A stretch of 58,916 bases of DNA from NCBI RefSeq assembly GCF_031179385.1, contig NZ_JAPSHV010000006.1:4384-63299 (forward strand). The letters are read 5' to 3'. Every line of letters starts with the position of its first letter. The stretch's first letter is position 1. Of the stretch, positions 49,706 to 58,246 are shown piece after piece. The DNA is from Arthrobacter sp. (GTDB lineage: Bacteria > Actinomycetota > Actinomycetes > Actinomycetales > Micrococcaceae). The notes beneath the pieces are model-generated. The model searched no databases, was not told the DNA's origin, and worked only from the letters and a program-made list of their open reading frames with translations. The position numbers were made by a program, and so were the translations under genes.

Positions 49706-51321
49706 GGCAGTACCTGCCGATGCAGACCGCCGAGACAACCACGGTCGGTGAGCCGTGGCTGAACATGACCATTTTCGGTCTGTTCGTGGCGATCACCCTG
49801 GTGATCGTGCTGCGCGCCAGCCGCAACAACAAGACCGCGGCCGACTACTACGCAGCCGGCCGCTCTTTCACCGGCCCGCAGAACGGCACGGCGATCGCGG
49901 GCGACTACCTGTCCGCCGCGTCCTTCCTCGGCATTGTGGGAGCCATCGCCATCAACGGCTATGACGGCTTCCTGTACTCAATCGGCTTCCTGGTGGCCTG
50001 GCTGGTTGCGCTGCTGCTCGTCGCAGAGTTGCTTCGCAACACCGGCAAGTTCACCATGGCGGACGTCCTCTCCTTCCGGTTGCAGCAGCGTCCCGTGCGG
50101 ATCGCCGCGGCCATCACCACGCTCGCCGTGTGCTTCTTCTACCTGCTGGCGCAGATGGCCGGAGCCGGTGCGCTGGTGTCGCTGCTCCTCGGCATCGACG
50201 ACCGCCTCGGCCAGTCCCTCGTCATCACCGTCGTGGGCGCGCTCATGATCCTGTATGTACTGGTTGGCGGCATGAAGGGCACCACCTGGGTGCAGATCAT
50301 CAAGGCCTGCCTGCTCATCGCCGGCGCGTTCGTGATGACCGTCTGGGTGCTGGCCCTGTACGGCTTCAACCTTTCCACCCTGCTTGGTGCCGCCATCGAA
50401 ACCTCGGGGAATCCCGCCATCACGGGTCCCGGACTGCAGTATGGCGCCACCGGTACGACACGTCTGGACTTTGTGTCCCTCGCGCTCGCACTCGTCCTGG
50501 GAACGGCAGCACTGCCTCACGTGCTGATGCGCTTCTACACTGTGCCGACGGCCAAGGAAGCCCGCCGCTCAGTGGTGTGGGCTATCTGGCTCATCGGAGC
50601 GTTCTACCTCTTCACCCTGGTGCTCGGCTACGGTGCAGGTGCCCTGATCGGTGCGGACCGCATCAACGCGGCACCGGGCGGCGTCAACTCAGCCGCTCCG
50701 CTCCTGGCGTTCGAGCTCGGCGGACCATTCCTGCTCGGCATCATCTCCGCGGTCGCCTTTGCCACGATCCTCGCCGTTGTTGCCGGGCTGACGATCACCG
50801 CGGCGGCGTCCTTCGCCCACGACATCTACGCAAACGTCGTCCGGCGCGGCAAGGTCGATCCCGACGGTGAGGTGAAGGTCGCCCGGCGTACCGTCGTCGT
50901 TATTGGAGTGCTTTCCATCCTCGGTGGAATCGGTGCGCAGGGGCAGAACGTTGCGTTCCTCGTTGCTCTGGCTTTCGCGGTGGCAGCGAGTGCGAACCTG
51001 CCGACCATCATCTACTCGCTGTTCTGGAGCAAGTTCAACACCCAGGGCGCGCTCTGGAGCATGTACGGCGGCCTGCTCACGGCAATCATCCTCATCGCGT
51101 TCTCCCCGGTGGTCTCCGGTGGTGAGAAGTCGATGATCCAGACGGCGGACTTCTCCTGGTTCCCGCTGAGCAACCCCGGGATCGTCTCGATTCCGCTGGC
51201 GTTCTTCCTGGGCTGGCTCGGCACCGTGCTGGCCAAGCGCACTGAGGACGCGCAGAAGCAGGCGGAGATGGAGGTTCGCTCGCTCACCGGTGTCGGTGCG
51301 GAGAAAGCAACTCACCACTAG
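49702..51321 (+). CDS. Cation/acetate symporter (ActP/MctP-like)
   Basis: This 539-residue SSS protein has 13 TM segments. Markers are NNKTAADYYAAGRSFTGPQN, GTAIAGDYLSAASFLGIVGA, TTLAVCFFYLLAQMAGAGAL, LGTAALPHVLMRFYTVPTAK and TITAAASFAHDIYANVVRRG. This is the ActP/MctC clade that imports acetate, pyruvate or propionate with Na+. The start is a small DUF485-coupled ATG. A perfect hairpin terminator follows. It is divergent from the kinase operon, and its expression is likely controlled by LytTR. Confidence 0.93.
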   Translation: MRQYLPMQTAETTTVGEPWLNMTIFGLFVAITLVIVLRASRNNKTAADYYAAGRSFTGPQNGTAIAGDYLSAASFLGIVGAIAINGYDGFLYSIGFLVAWLVALLLVAELLRNTGKFTMADVLSFRLQQRPVRIAAAITTLAVCFFYLLAQMAGAGALVSLLLGIDDRLGQSLVITVVGALMILYVLVGGMKGTTWVQIIKACLLIAGAFVMTVWVLALYGFNLSTLLGAAIETSGNPAITGPGLQYGATGTTRLDFVSLALALVLGTAALPHVLMRFYTVPTAKEARRSVVWAIWLIGAFYLFTLVLGYGAGALIGADRINAAPGGVNSAAPLLAFELGGPFLLGIISAVAFATILAVVAGLTITAAASFAHDIYANVVRRGKVDPDGEVKVARRTVVVIGVLSILGGIGAQGQNVAFLVALAFAVAASANLPTIIYSLFWSKFNTQGALWSMYGGLLTAIILIAFSPVVSGGEKSMIQTADFSWFPLSNPGIVSIPLAFFLGWLGTVLAKRTEDAQKQAEMEVRSLTGVGAEKATHH

Positions 51322-51334
51322 TTCTCCCAGCATG

Positions 51335-51373
51335 CACAACGGGCCGGAATCGCTTCGATTCCGGCCCGTTGTG
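51335..51373. terminator. Bidirectional terminator between actP and 52030 gene
   Basis: A perfect 18-bp stem (CACAACGGGCCGGAATCG with CGATTCCGGCCCGTTGTG) has a 3-nt loop. It separates convergent genes and can serve both. Confidence 0.9.
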
Positions 51374-51397
51374 TTGCACCTATCCGTGCCGCTGGGA

Positions 51398-52030
51398 CTA
51401 ATGGTCCGGGTGGTCCGCAGGAACCGGCACCGAACCATGCTGGCCGTGCGGCACTGCGTGCTCACCTGCCGTCGATGCGGCGAGTCCCGGCGTCGTAATT
51501 CCCGCGACCAGGACGGCGGAGAAGAAGAGCCCGGCGAGGAGCTTTCCGGGCGAGGCCGGCCGGCCTTGACGTCCGGAACGCCGGCGCAGGGTTCCCAGAC
51601 AACCGAGCTGCAGGAGCACCAGTGCCAGGGCCGACACCAGCGTCAGGTCGAGCTCACGGCTGCCGGCAGGAGCCAACAGTGCGCTCCAGCTGAGGACAGC
51701 CAGGACGACGGCGGCAGCCGCGGGAAGCGCGACGGGCACGGACAGCGTAAGTAACCTCGCCGGCCGACCGGCACCGTGCCCCCCGCGCAGGGTGACGATG
51801 CCCCACGCGGTGAGCGAAAGCGCCCACAGTCCGACGGCGCCACCCAACAGAAGGGACCCCGGACCACCGCGAGCCAGGATCGAATCAGCTGCCAGGGCAA
51901 AAAAGGTCATCCCCGAACCCAGGGCAGCGAAGCCGGTAAGCAGGCGGAGTACCTCGTCCCGGGAACCCTGCCCGTCAGCGCGCTGTTGAAGAGCCGGCAG
52001 AACCCGCGCTTCAATACCGGTGACGGTCAT
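51398..52030 (-). CDS. Hypothetical membrane protein
   Basis: This 210-residue protein has five hydrophobic segments: LLTGFAALGSGMTFFALAAD, GSLLLGGAVGLWALSLTAWG, LLTLSVPVALPAAAAVVLAV, LVSALALVLLQLGCLG and LLAGLFFSAVLVAGITTPGL. It ends in a His-rich tail (GEHAVPHGQHGSVPVPADHP). Family not recognised; His-rich tail may bind metal. It is the last gene of a leftward pair with the DUF4383 gene seven bases upstream. Confidence 0.75.
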   Translation of the reverse strand: MTVTGIEARVLPALQQRADGQGSRDEVLRLLTGFAALGSGMTFFALAADSILARGGPGSLLLGGAVGLWALSLTAWGIVTLRGGHGAGRPARLLTLSVPVALPAAAAVVLAVLSWSALLAPAGSRELDLTLVSALALVLLQLGCLGTLRRRSGRQGRPASPGKLLAGLFFSAVLVAGITTPGLAASTAGEHAVPHGQHGSVPVPADHPDH

Positions 52031-52037
52031 CGGTCAA

Positions 52038-52454
52038 TTACGCGTGTGCGCGGGTGCGTGCGGTGTGAACCTGCTTGTCCTGCGACAGGCCCACGCCGAG
52101 CAGGAGCACGGCGCTTGCGAGGTGCAGGACGTTGTCTGCACCGTTGAGGGCGATGATGTTGAGCGAGGTGCCCACCAGGAAAAGCCCGAGGATACCGACC
52201 AGGAGGTAGACGGCGCCGACGGTGGTGTTGACTCCCTTGGCGGCGCTGACCGACTTCAGGCCGGCGAGCAGCAGTGCTGCACCGATCGCCAGGTGAATGA
52301 TGTTGTGGAGGGGATTGACTTCGAAGATGATCAGCGTGTTGCCTTCGGTGGCGAAGAATCCCACCCCGGACGTGACGAAGAAGCCGAGGATGCCGACCAG
52401 GAGGTAGACCGCGCCGAAGACGGTTGCGAGGAGACGGTTGGGGGAGGTGCCCAT
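52038..52454 (-). CDS. DUF4383 membrane protein
   Basis: This 138-residue, four-TM protein matches DUF4383: LLATVFGAVYLLVGILGFFV, NTLIIFEVNPLHNIIHLAIG, GAALLLAGLKSVSAAKGVNT and TVGAVYLLVGILGLFLVGTS. The two halves are internal repeats (VYLLVGILG twice). Function unknown; frequent in actinobacteria. Confidence 0.9.
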   Translation of the reverse strand: MGTSPNRLLATVFGAVYLLVGILGFFVTSGVGFFATEGNTLIIFEVNPLHNIIHLAIGAALLLAGLKSVSAAKGVNTTVGAVYLLVGILGLFLVGTSLNIIALNGADNVLHLASAVLLLGVGLSQDKQVHTARTRAHA

Positions 52455-52560
52455 GATGATGCCTTTCCTTAGATGTGCGCTCCGGTAATGGAGTTCTGCT
52501 CACCATTCGGGTCTGTCGGCATTACGGATGGTTATTTCCCCTGATCTTCCGGAACCGGGA

Positions 52561-53031
52561 CTACTCCTCCGAACCCCGCTGCAGCAAAGGTTCCATGCGG
52601 TAGGGAATCAGCTCGTGCATGGCAAGGGAGGTGTCACAGCGCTCCACGCCGTCGCACGCCAGGATTTTTCCGTTGATGCGGAAGAGGTCTTCCGCATCAA
52701 CCGAGACAACGCGGACCAGGATGTCCGCCTGCCCGGTCAACCCGTGGGCTTCCAGAACTTCGGGGATGCCGGCCAGCTGTTCGGTGATGGGGGCCAGCTT
52801 CCGCTGGTCCACATGGACGTGGATAAACGCTGTCAGGGGGTAGCCGAGCGCGGTCGGATTGATGCGGCGCTCGAAGGAGAGGAAAGTCGAGTTTTTCTCG
52901 AGGCGGGTCATTCGCGCCTGCACTGTGTTGCGTGACAGGCCGAGTTTCTGGGCGAGGGCCACGACCGTCCTGCGGGAGTCCCGTGCAAGCGCGAGCAGGA
53001 GCCTCGAGTCGGTCGCGTCAAGGGGCTGCAT
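52561..53031 (-). CDS. Lrp/AsnC-family regulator
   Basis: The 156-residue protein starts at ATG 53031 (GTG 53049 adds six residues). It has the Lrp HTH (DSRLLLALARDSRRTVVALA, then QKLGLSRNTVQARMTRLEK) and the RAM/AsnC ligand-binding domain (YPLTAFIHVHVDQRKLAPIT, GQADILVRVVSVDAEDLF). It is divergent from the branched-chain 2-oxoacid dehydrogenase operon, so it is a good candidate bkd regulator responding to branched-chain amino acids. No clear operator was identified in the 197-base gap. Confidence 0.9.
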   Translation of the reverse strand: MQPLDATDSRLLLALARDSRRTVVALAQKLGLSRNTVQARMTRLEKNSTFLSFERRINPTALGYPLTAFIHVHVDQRKLAPITEQLAGIPEVLEAHGLTGQADILVRVVSVDAEDLFRINGKILACDGVERCDTSLAMHELIPYRMEPLLQRGSEE

Positions 53032-53228
53032 AGTGCGCAACGGTAGCACGAGCTGGAGTCGTGAAATAGAGCAGAATGCTCAGTGAAAGGCAGATCGGTT
53101 GTGCTGGCTGGTCCACGTGAGTATCGTCACAATAAACCTCAGGCAACGGTGCCTTGGCTCTTTCCAGCGCCGCTCGGCCTTGGGTTCGTGGGAGCGCCGA
53201 CCGCCGACGCCGCAAGACTTAAGGATGG

Positions 53229-54350
53229 GTGAACGTGCCTTCGAACGACCAGACGGATGCCACGCGGGATGAGCTGATCCAGCTGATTACGCCCAACGGG
53301 GAGCGCCGTTCAAACGCCGCGTACGACCCTTGGGTTGCAGATGTTGATGGGGCTGCCCTGCAGGCCCTGTATGAGGACATGGTCGTCATCCGGCGGATCG
53401 ACGCCGAAGCCACCGCGCTCCAGAGGCAGGGTGAGCTCGCGCTCTGGCCGCCGCTCCTTGGTCAGGAAGCAGCGCAGATCGGTTCGGGTCGAGCCCTTCG
53501 TGAGGACGATTTTGTGTTCTCCAGCTACCGTGAGAACGGCGTGGCGTACTGCCGCGGTGTTGACCTGACGGATCTTCTCCGGGTCTGGCGCGGGAACGCC
53601 TCCTCGGGCTGGGATCCTTACGCCATCAATATGGCCACGCCCCAGGTGATCATCGGAGCGCAGACCCTGCATGCCACCGGTTATGCCATGGGCATCCTCA
53701 CAGACGGCGCCGACTCGGTCGCTGTCACCTACTTCGGTGACGGTGCCACCAGTCAGGGCGATGTCAATGAAGCAATGGTGTTCGCGGCCAGCTACCAGGC
53801 ACCGGTCATCTTCTTCTGCCAGAACAATCAGTGGGCCATCTCGGAGCCGGTCCGTTTGCAGGCGCATGTGCCGATTGCGCGCCGCGCACCGGGGTTCGGT
53901 ATCCCGTCCGTTCGCGTTGACGGCAATGACGTGCTCGCCTGCCTTGCCGTCACACGGGAGGCGCTTGACCGGGCGAGGACGGGCGGCGGCCCGACCTTCA
54001 TCGAAGCGGTGACCTACAGGATGGGCCCGCACACCACCGCGGACGATCCCACCCGATACCGGGACGCGAATGAACTTGAGGACTGGGCCGCCAAGGACCC
54101 CATTGCGCGCCTCGCCGGGCTGCTTGATTCCGAGGGCCTCCTACCCGCCGAAGTCAGCGACGCAGTCAAGGCGACAGCGGATGAGGTTGCGGCGCGGCTG
54201 CGTGAGGGATGCATCTCCATGCCGGAGCCGGCAGCTCTCGACGTGTTCAAGCATGTCTACAGTGAACCCAACTCATGGCTTGAGCGGCAGCAGGACCATT
54301 ACGAGCAGTACCTGACTTCATTCGGATCTTCTGAGGAAGGGGGCCGCTGA
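53229..54350 (+). CDS. bkdA: Branched-chain 2-oxoacid dehydrogenase E1 alpha
   Basis: The 373-residue subunit shows the thiamine-PP motif GDGATSQGDVNEAMVFAASY with CQNNQWAISEP, the phospho/helical region YRMGPHTTADDPTRYRD, and the substrate loop YRENGVAYCRGVDLTDLLRV. This fits a branched-chain or pyruvate-type alpha subunit; the 2-oxoisovalerate form is favoured by the lrp neighbour and operon. It starts at GTG 53229 after AAGGATGG and overlaps E1 beta by one base. Confidence 0.9.
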   Translation: MNVPSNDQTDATRDELIQLITPNGERRSNAAYDPWVADVDGAALQALYEDMVVIRRIDAEATALQRQGELALWPPLLGQEAAQIGSGRALREDDFVFSSYRENGVAYCRGVDLTDLLRVWRGNASSGWDPYAINMATPQVIIGAQTLHATGYAMGILTDGADSVAVTYFGDGATSQGDVNEAMVFAASYQAPVIFFCQNNQWAISEPVRLQAHVPIARRAPGFGIPSVRVDGNDVLACLAVTREALDRARTGGGPTFIEAVTYRMGPHTTADDPTRYRDANELEDWAAKDPIARLAGLLDSEGLLPAEVSDAVKATADEVAARLREGCISMPEPAALDVFKHVYSEPNSWLERQQDHYEQYLTSFGSSEEGGR

Positions 54351-55366
54351 TGTCCACCATGACATTCGGGCGTGCCATCAATGCCGGGCTTCGACGCGCC
54401 ATGGATAACGATCCCAAGGTTGTACTCATGGGGGAGGACATTGGGAAGCTCGGGGGCGTCTTCCGCATCACTGACGGGCTGCAGAAGGACTTCGGCCCGC
54501 ACCGCGTCCTCGACACGCCGCTTGCCGAGTCCGGGATCATGGGCACGGCTGTGGGCCTGGCCTACCGGGGCTACCGTCCCGTCGTCGAGATCCAGTTCGA
54601 CGGGTTCATCTACCCGGCATTTGATCAGATCGTGTGCCAGGTGGCCAAGCTGCACTATCGGACGAAGGGAGCGGTGAAGGTTCCGCTCACCATCCGTGTG
54701 CCCTTCGGCGGTGGGATCGGGTCTCCCGAACACCACTCCGAATCACCCGAGGCATACTTCACCCACACCTCGGGACTCCGCGTGGTCAGCGTTTCGAACC
54801 CGCAGGATGCCTACGTGATGATTCAGCAGGCCATCGCGAGCGATGACCCGGTGCTCTACTTTGAGCCGAAGCGTCGTTACCACGTGAAGGGGGAGGTCGA
54901 CGAGAGCGTCGATCTCAGCTCCACAAGCATGAACGACGCCCGCGTGGTGACCGAGGGCAGCGATGTCACGCTCGTAACCTATGGGCCGCTCGTGCCGACG
55001 GCGCGAGACGCCGCGATCGCAGCGTCCGACGACGGGATCTCGATCGAGGTGATAGACCTTCGTTCCCTTGCGCCCATCGATTTCGGGACCGTGGAGAAAT
55101 CGGTCCGGAAGACCGGACGGCTGGTCATCACCCATGAAGCCGCCCAGTCGGGCGGGCTTGGCGCGGAGATCGCCGCCAGCATCACGGAGCGCTGTTTCTA
55201 CCATCTCGAGCACGCACCGGTCCGCGTGACCGGGTTCGACATCCCGTACCCCTACTCCAAGGTGGAGTTCCACCATCTGCCGGACCTTGACCGGATACTG
55301 GACGGAGTGGACCGCGCCCTCGGGCGGCCCAATTCCTTGAGCCCGCACAACGGACTGGAAGGATAG
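54350..55366 (+). CDS. bkdB: Branched-chain 2-oxoacid dehydrogenase E1 beta
   Basis: This 338-residue subunit has MGEDIGKLGGVFRITDGLQ, DTPLAESGIMGTAVGLAYRG, VRVTGFDIPYPYSKVEFHHL and the C-terminal transketolase domain DVTLVTYGPLVPTARDAAIA. It forms the alpha2beta2 E1 that decarboxylates branched-chain 2-oxoacids. ATG 54350 overlaps the E1 alpha TGA, and its TAG overlaps the GTG of E2. All three are one translational unit. Confidence 0.92.
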   Translation: MSTMTFGRAINAGLRRAMDNDPKVVLMGEDIGKLGGVFRITDGLQKDFGPHRVLDTPLAESGIMGTAVGLAYRGYRPVVEIQFDGFIYPAFDQIVCQVAKLHYRTKGAVKVPLTIRVPFGGGIGSPEHHSESPEAYFTHTSGLRVVSVSNPQDAYVMIQQAIASDDPVLYFEPKRRYHVKGEVDESVDLSSTSMNDARVVTEGSDVTLVTYGPLVPTARDAAIAASDDGISIEVIDLRSLAPIDFGTVEKSVRKTGRLVITHEAAQSGGLGAEIAASITERCFYHLEHAPVRVTGFDIPYPYSKVEFHHLPDLDRILDGVDRALGRPNSLSPHNGLEG

Positions 55367-56793
55367 TGGCACCGGTGATCAAGGAATTCCGACTGCCCGA
55401 CCTCGGTGAAGGCCTCACCGAGTCGGAAATAGTTGCCTGGCACGTCGCGGTAGGCGACACGGTGGAACTCAACCAGGTGATCGCCGATGTCGAGACCGCG
55501 AAAGCGGTCGTCGAACTGCCGTCGCCCTACGCGGGCGTCGTCGCGAAACTCCATGAGCAGCCCGGCACCGTGGTGGAGGTCGGCGCGCCGATCGTCTCCT
55601 TCGATGTGCCCGGTGCGGGTGGTGACGCACCGGCCACCGATGGCCCGGACCAGAGCAGGTCCGAGCCCGCCGAGCCGCCCAGGCGCGAGCCGAACCTCGT
55701 CGGCTACGGCGCAGCGGTCGAGAAGTCGGGTCGGCCCGCACGGCGAGCCCGGCGTGCCGGCGCAGCGGTACCAGCCACCACTATTGACGCCGCCGCTCCG
55801 GCCGCTTCTGCTCCTGCTATATCAACCGAACCAGCGGTTACGCCGCCACCGGCTCAGCCTCCGGCTCCGGCTCCTGCTCCTGCTGTTGCGGATGCGCCGC
55901 GGGAGCGTCCGCGGTCAACACCGCCGGTGCGGAAGCTCGCCCGGGACCTCGGTATCGACCTGACGGGACTGACCGGCAGCGGGCCGAACGGACTGATAGT
56001 TCGCGAAGATGTCCTTGCTGCGCAGCAGGGAAACGCTCCAGCCAGCAGGCAGATCACCGCCGAGGCACCGCCGTCGTCGGGCACCGGCGGCGAGCGCGTA
56101 ACCCGGACGCCGATCAGGGGAGTGCGCAAGCACACTGCTGCCGCCATGGTGGCCAGCGCCTTCACCGCTCCGCACGTCACCGAGTTCCTGACGGTGGACG
56201 TCACCGCGTCAATGGAGCTCCTGGGACGTCTCAAGGCGAGCAGGGCCTTCGCCGATGTCCGCATCACGCCGCTGGCTCTGGTGGCGAAGGCGCTGTGCAT
56301 CGCGCTCGACCGTAACCCGACCCTGAATTCCCGGTGGGATGAGGCGGCGCAGGAAATCGTGCAACACCACTACGTGAATCTGGGTATTGCGGCGGCGACA
56401 CCGCGCGGATTGATGGTTCCGAATATCAAGGACGCCCACGAACTGGGCCTGCGGGAGCTGGCTGAGGCGCTGACGGACCTGACCGAGACAGCACGCGCCG
56501 GCAAGACGGGTCCGGCGGACCTTTCCGGCGGAACGATCTCCATCACCAATGTTGGAGTGTTCGGTATCGACGCCGGCACGCCCATCCTCAACCCTGGGGA
56601 AGCGGCGATCCTGGCCATGGGGTCTGTCCGCAAGATGCCATGGGAGTACAAGGATGAGATTGCCCTCCGGCAGGTGATGACCCTCAGTCTGTCCTTCGAC
56701 CACCGGCTGGTGGACGGCGAACAGGGCTCACGCTTCCTGGCCGATATCGGCACGATACTGCGGGACCCGGGCATGGTTCTGACCATGGTCTAG
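55366..56793 (+). CDS. bkdC: Branched-chain 2-oxoacid dehydrogenase E2 (dihydrolipoyl acyltransferase)
   Basis: This 475-residue protein starts with one lipoyl domain (Lys46 in VETAKAVVELPSPYAGVV). A Pro/Ala-rich linker (TPPPAQPPAPAPAPAVADAP) leads to the E3-binding domain (VRKLARDLGIDLTGLTGSGP) and then the catalytic domain, ending in SLSFDHRLVDGEQGSRFLAD with the active His and Asp. Together with E1 it produces branched acyl-CoA. No E3 gene is adjacent. Confidence 0.93.
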   Translation: MAPVIKEFRLPDLGEGLTESEIVAWHVAVGDTVELNQVIADVETAKAVVELPSPYAGVVAKLHEQPGTVVEVGAPIVSFDVPGAGGDAPATDGPDQSRSEPAEPPRREPNLVGYGAAVEKSGRPARRARRAGAAVPATTIDAAAPAASAPAISTEPAVTPPPAQPPAPAPAPAVADAPRERPRSTPPVRKLARDLGIDLTGLTGSGPNGLIVREDVLAAQQGNAPASRQITAEAPPSSGTGGERVTRTPIRGVRKHTAAAMVASAFTAPHVTEFLTVDVTASMELLGRLKASRAFADVRITPLALVAKALCIALDRNPTLNSRWDEAAQEIVQHHYVNLGIAAATPRGLMVPNIKDAHELGLRELAEALTDLTETARAGKTGPADLSGGTISITNVGVFGIDAGTPILNPGEAAILAMGSVRKMPWEYKDEIALRQVMTLSLSFDHRLVDGEQGSRFLADIGTILRDPGMVLTMV

Positions 56794-56816
56794 CCGGTCC
56801 ACCCGTCGTGAGCTAC

Positions 56817-56861
56817 GTGCAGCTCCGGTGCCTGAACGCTGTAGGGTCACCGGAGCTGCAC
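56817..56861. terminator. Inverted repeat after the bkd operon
   Basis: GTGCAGCTCCGGTG (56817-56830) pairs perfectly with CACCGGAGCTGCAC (56848-56861) around a 17-nt loop. It lies between convergent genes (bkd E2 and GNAT) and is probably a rho-independent-like or bidirectional terminator without a T run. Confidence 0.65.
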
Positions 56862-56886
56862 GAAACTTCTGCTAGTGAAACTTCCG

Positions 56887-57354
56887 CTAGCGCAGTTCGA
56901 GCAGGAGTTCCTTCACAACCGCTCCGCGGGCGTTGGCGAAGCCCTGCGTCTCACCAATCTGGGTGAAACCGTAGCGCTCAAGGATGCGGATCGAGTTCGT
57001 GTTGTCGGCGACAGCGCGTGCCCGCAGCGGGCGCTCGGTGAACTCCTCGAGGAAGAGGCCGACTGCCGCCGTCGTGATTCCCTGCCCCCAGCGTGCCTTG
57101 TCGATCCAGTAGCTGATCTCGGGGACGTCGCCGTCCCGGTAAGCCAGGATGCTGCCCACCACGGCGTCGTCAGCGACGATGGTGCGGACGGTCACGGTGG
57201 GATCATTCAGGATGTTCTGCCAGTGATGGTTGAAGACACCCCGGTCCGAAGGGTTCTTGGCGCTGAAAGCGGCCATGTGGTTGGCGCTGGGGTCCAGCTG
57301 ATGGGAAAAGAATTCGTCCAGGTCGGAAGGTTCAACGGCGCGTAGCGTAATCAC
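56887..57354 (-). CDS. GNAT-family N-acetyltransferase
   Basis: This 155-residue protein starts at GTG 57354. It has the RimJ/RimL-type pattern: TLRAVEPSDLDEFFSHQLDP, VVGSILAYRDGDVPEISYWI, KARWGQGITTAAVGLFLEEF with the acetyl-CoA loop, and VADNTNSIRILERYGFTQIG. It may acetylate an amine or protein N-terminus; the substrate is unknown. It is convergent with bkd E2. Confidence 0.9.
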   Translation of the reverse strand: MITLRAVEPSDLDEFFSHQLDPSANHMAAFSAKNPSDRGVFNHHWQNILNDPTVTVRTIVADDAVVGSILAYRDGDVPEISYWIDKARWGQGITTAAVGLFLEEFTERPLRARAVADNTNSIRILERYGFTQIGETQGFANARGAVVKELLLELR

Positions 57355-57464
57355 TGGAAGCTTTCAGGTAGGCGGAACACGGTACTTACACAAAGTTCTG
57401 GGTGCACGGAGTGTGCTTCTCCATCAGCGTACTAGGACGCAGCGCGTCGGTGCCCTTCGCGGAC

Positions 57465-58079
57465 TTACGCCTTCACGCTCAGGGCGGCCCACGCCATTTC
57501 CTCGAGTAACTGACGCAGTTCAGCGGTGTCCTTGCTGCTGCGCCGGCGGTGAGTGGAGTGCGGGGTGGAGTTGATCAGTCCGAACGCGGCGTGCGCCTTC
57601 CGGCGCAGGTGCGTTCTGTCCTGATTACGGGCCAGCGCCGAAAGGGCGTCAACCCAGACCTCGACGTAGTTGCGCTGAAGCGACCGCACCGTTTCCTGGT
57701 CGTCGTCGGCCAGCGAACTGAGGTCCCGGTCCTGTACCCGGATGACGTTTGCATTGCGCAGGGCGAAGTCCACCTGGAACTCGATCAGCCCGCGCAAAGC
57801 CTGCTCCGGGCTCGGGCTTTCCGCAACAACCGCACGTCCACCCTCGAGCAGGTCCTGGCTGACTCCGGCGAGCAGCGCAGCAAGGACCGCAGGCTTGCCG
57901 CTGAAGTGACGGTAGACCGCCGGCCCGCTGACTCCGGCCGCCGCACCGAGATCCTCAATGGACACCCCGTTATAGCCACGCTCAGCGAAAAGCTGTGCGG
58001 CAGCATCCAGCAAGGCTGCGCGCCGGGACGCTTTGGCCAGGCTGCGGCCGGTCAGCCGCGTGGGAGCTGGAGCGTCCAT
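57465..58079 (-). CDS. TetR-family regulator
   Basis: This 204-residue protein has a TetR HTH (RRAALLDAAAQLFAERGYNG, VSIEDLGAAAGVSGPAVYRH, FSGKPAVLAALL) and an all-helical ligand-binding domain. It is divergent from the acyl-CoA carboxyltransferase gene, with two inverted repeats in the 167-base region. Such pairs regulate acyl-CoA carboxylase and leucine/odd-chain catabolism in actinobacteria, with acyl-CoA as probable ligand. Confidence 0.92.
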   Translation of the reverse strand: MDAPAPTRLTGRSLAKASRRAALLDAAAQLFAERGYNGVSIEDLGAAAGVSGPAVYRHFSGKPAVLAALLAGVSQDLLEGGRAVVAESPSPEQALRGLIEFQVDFALRNANVIRVQDRDLSSLADDDQETVRSLQRNYVEVWVDALSALARNQDRTHLRRKAHAAFGLINSTPHSTHRRRSSKDTAELRQLLEEMAWAALSVKA

Positions 58080-58150
58080 GCCTTCCTTTCGTGACGGACT
58101 GTCATCGTGAAGTGAACGGGGAGTGGGACGCCTCCATTCTGGTGGACAGT

Positions 58151-58196
58151 TTAGTTAATAGCTACTAACCTAAATTTGAGTTAATCCCCGCTAACT
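58151..58196. promoter_or_regulatory. Candidate TetR operators
   Basis: Two related inverted repeats lie in the divergent region: TTAGTTAATAGCTACTAA at 58151-58168 and AGTTAATCCCCGCTAACT at 58179-58196. Both have arms of TTAG/AGTTA-type sequence, 28 bp between starts. Confidence 0.6.
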
Positions 58197-58246
58197 GATT
58201 GTGTGCATGGGTTCTGGACACCCGTGCGCCGACCGGAAGGACGTCA

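Noticed and set aside
56863-56893. Tandem 15-bp repeat GAAACTTCTGCTAGT / GAAACTTCCGCTAGC
   Set aside because: Two imperfect copies at the GNAT stop; most simply a small local duplication without function.
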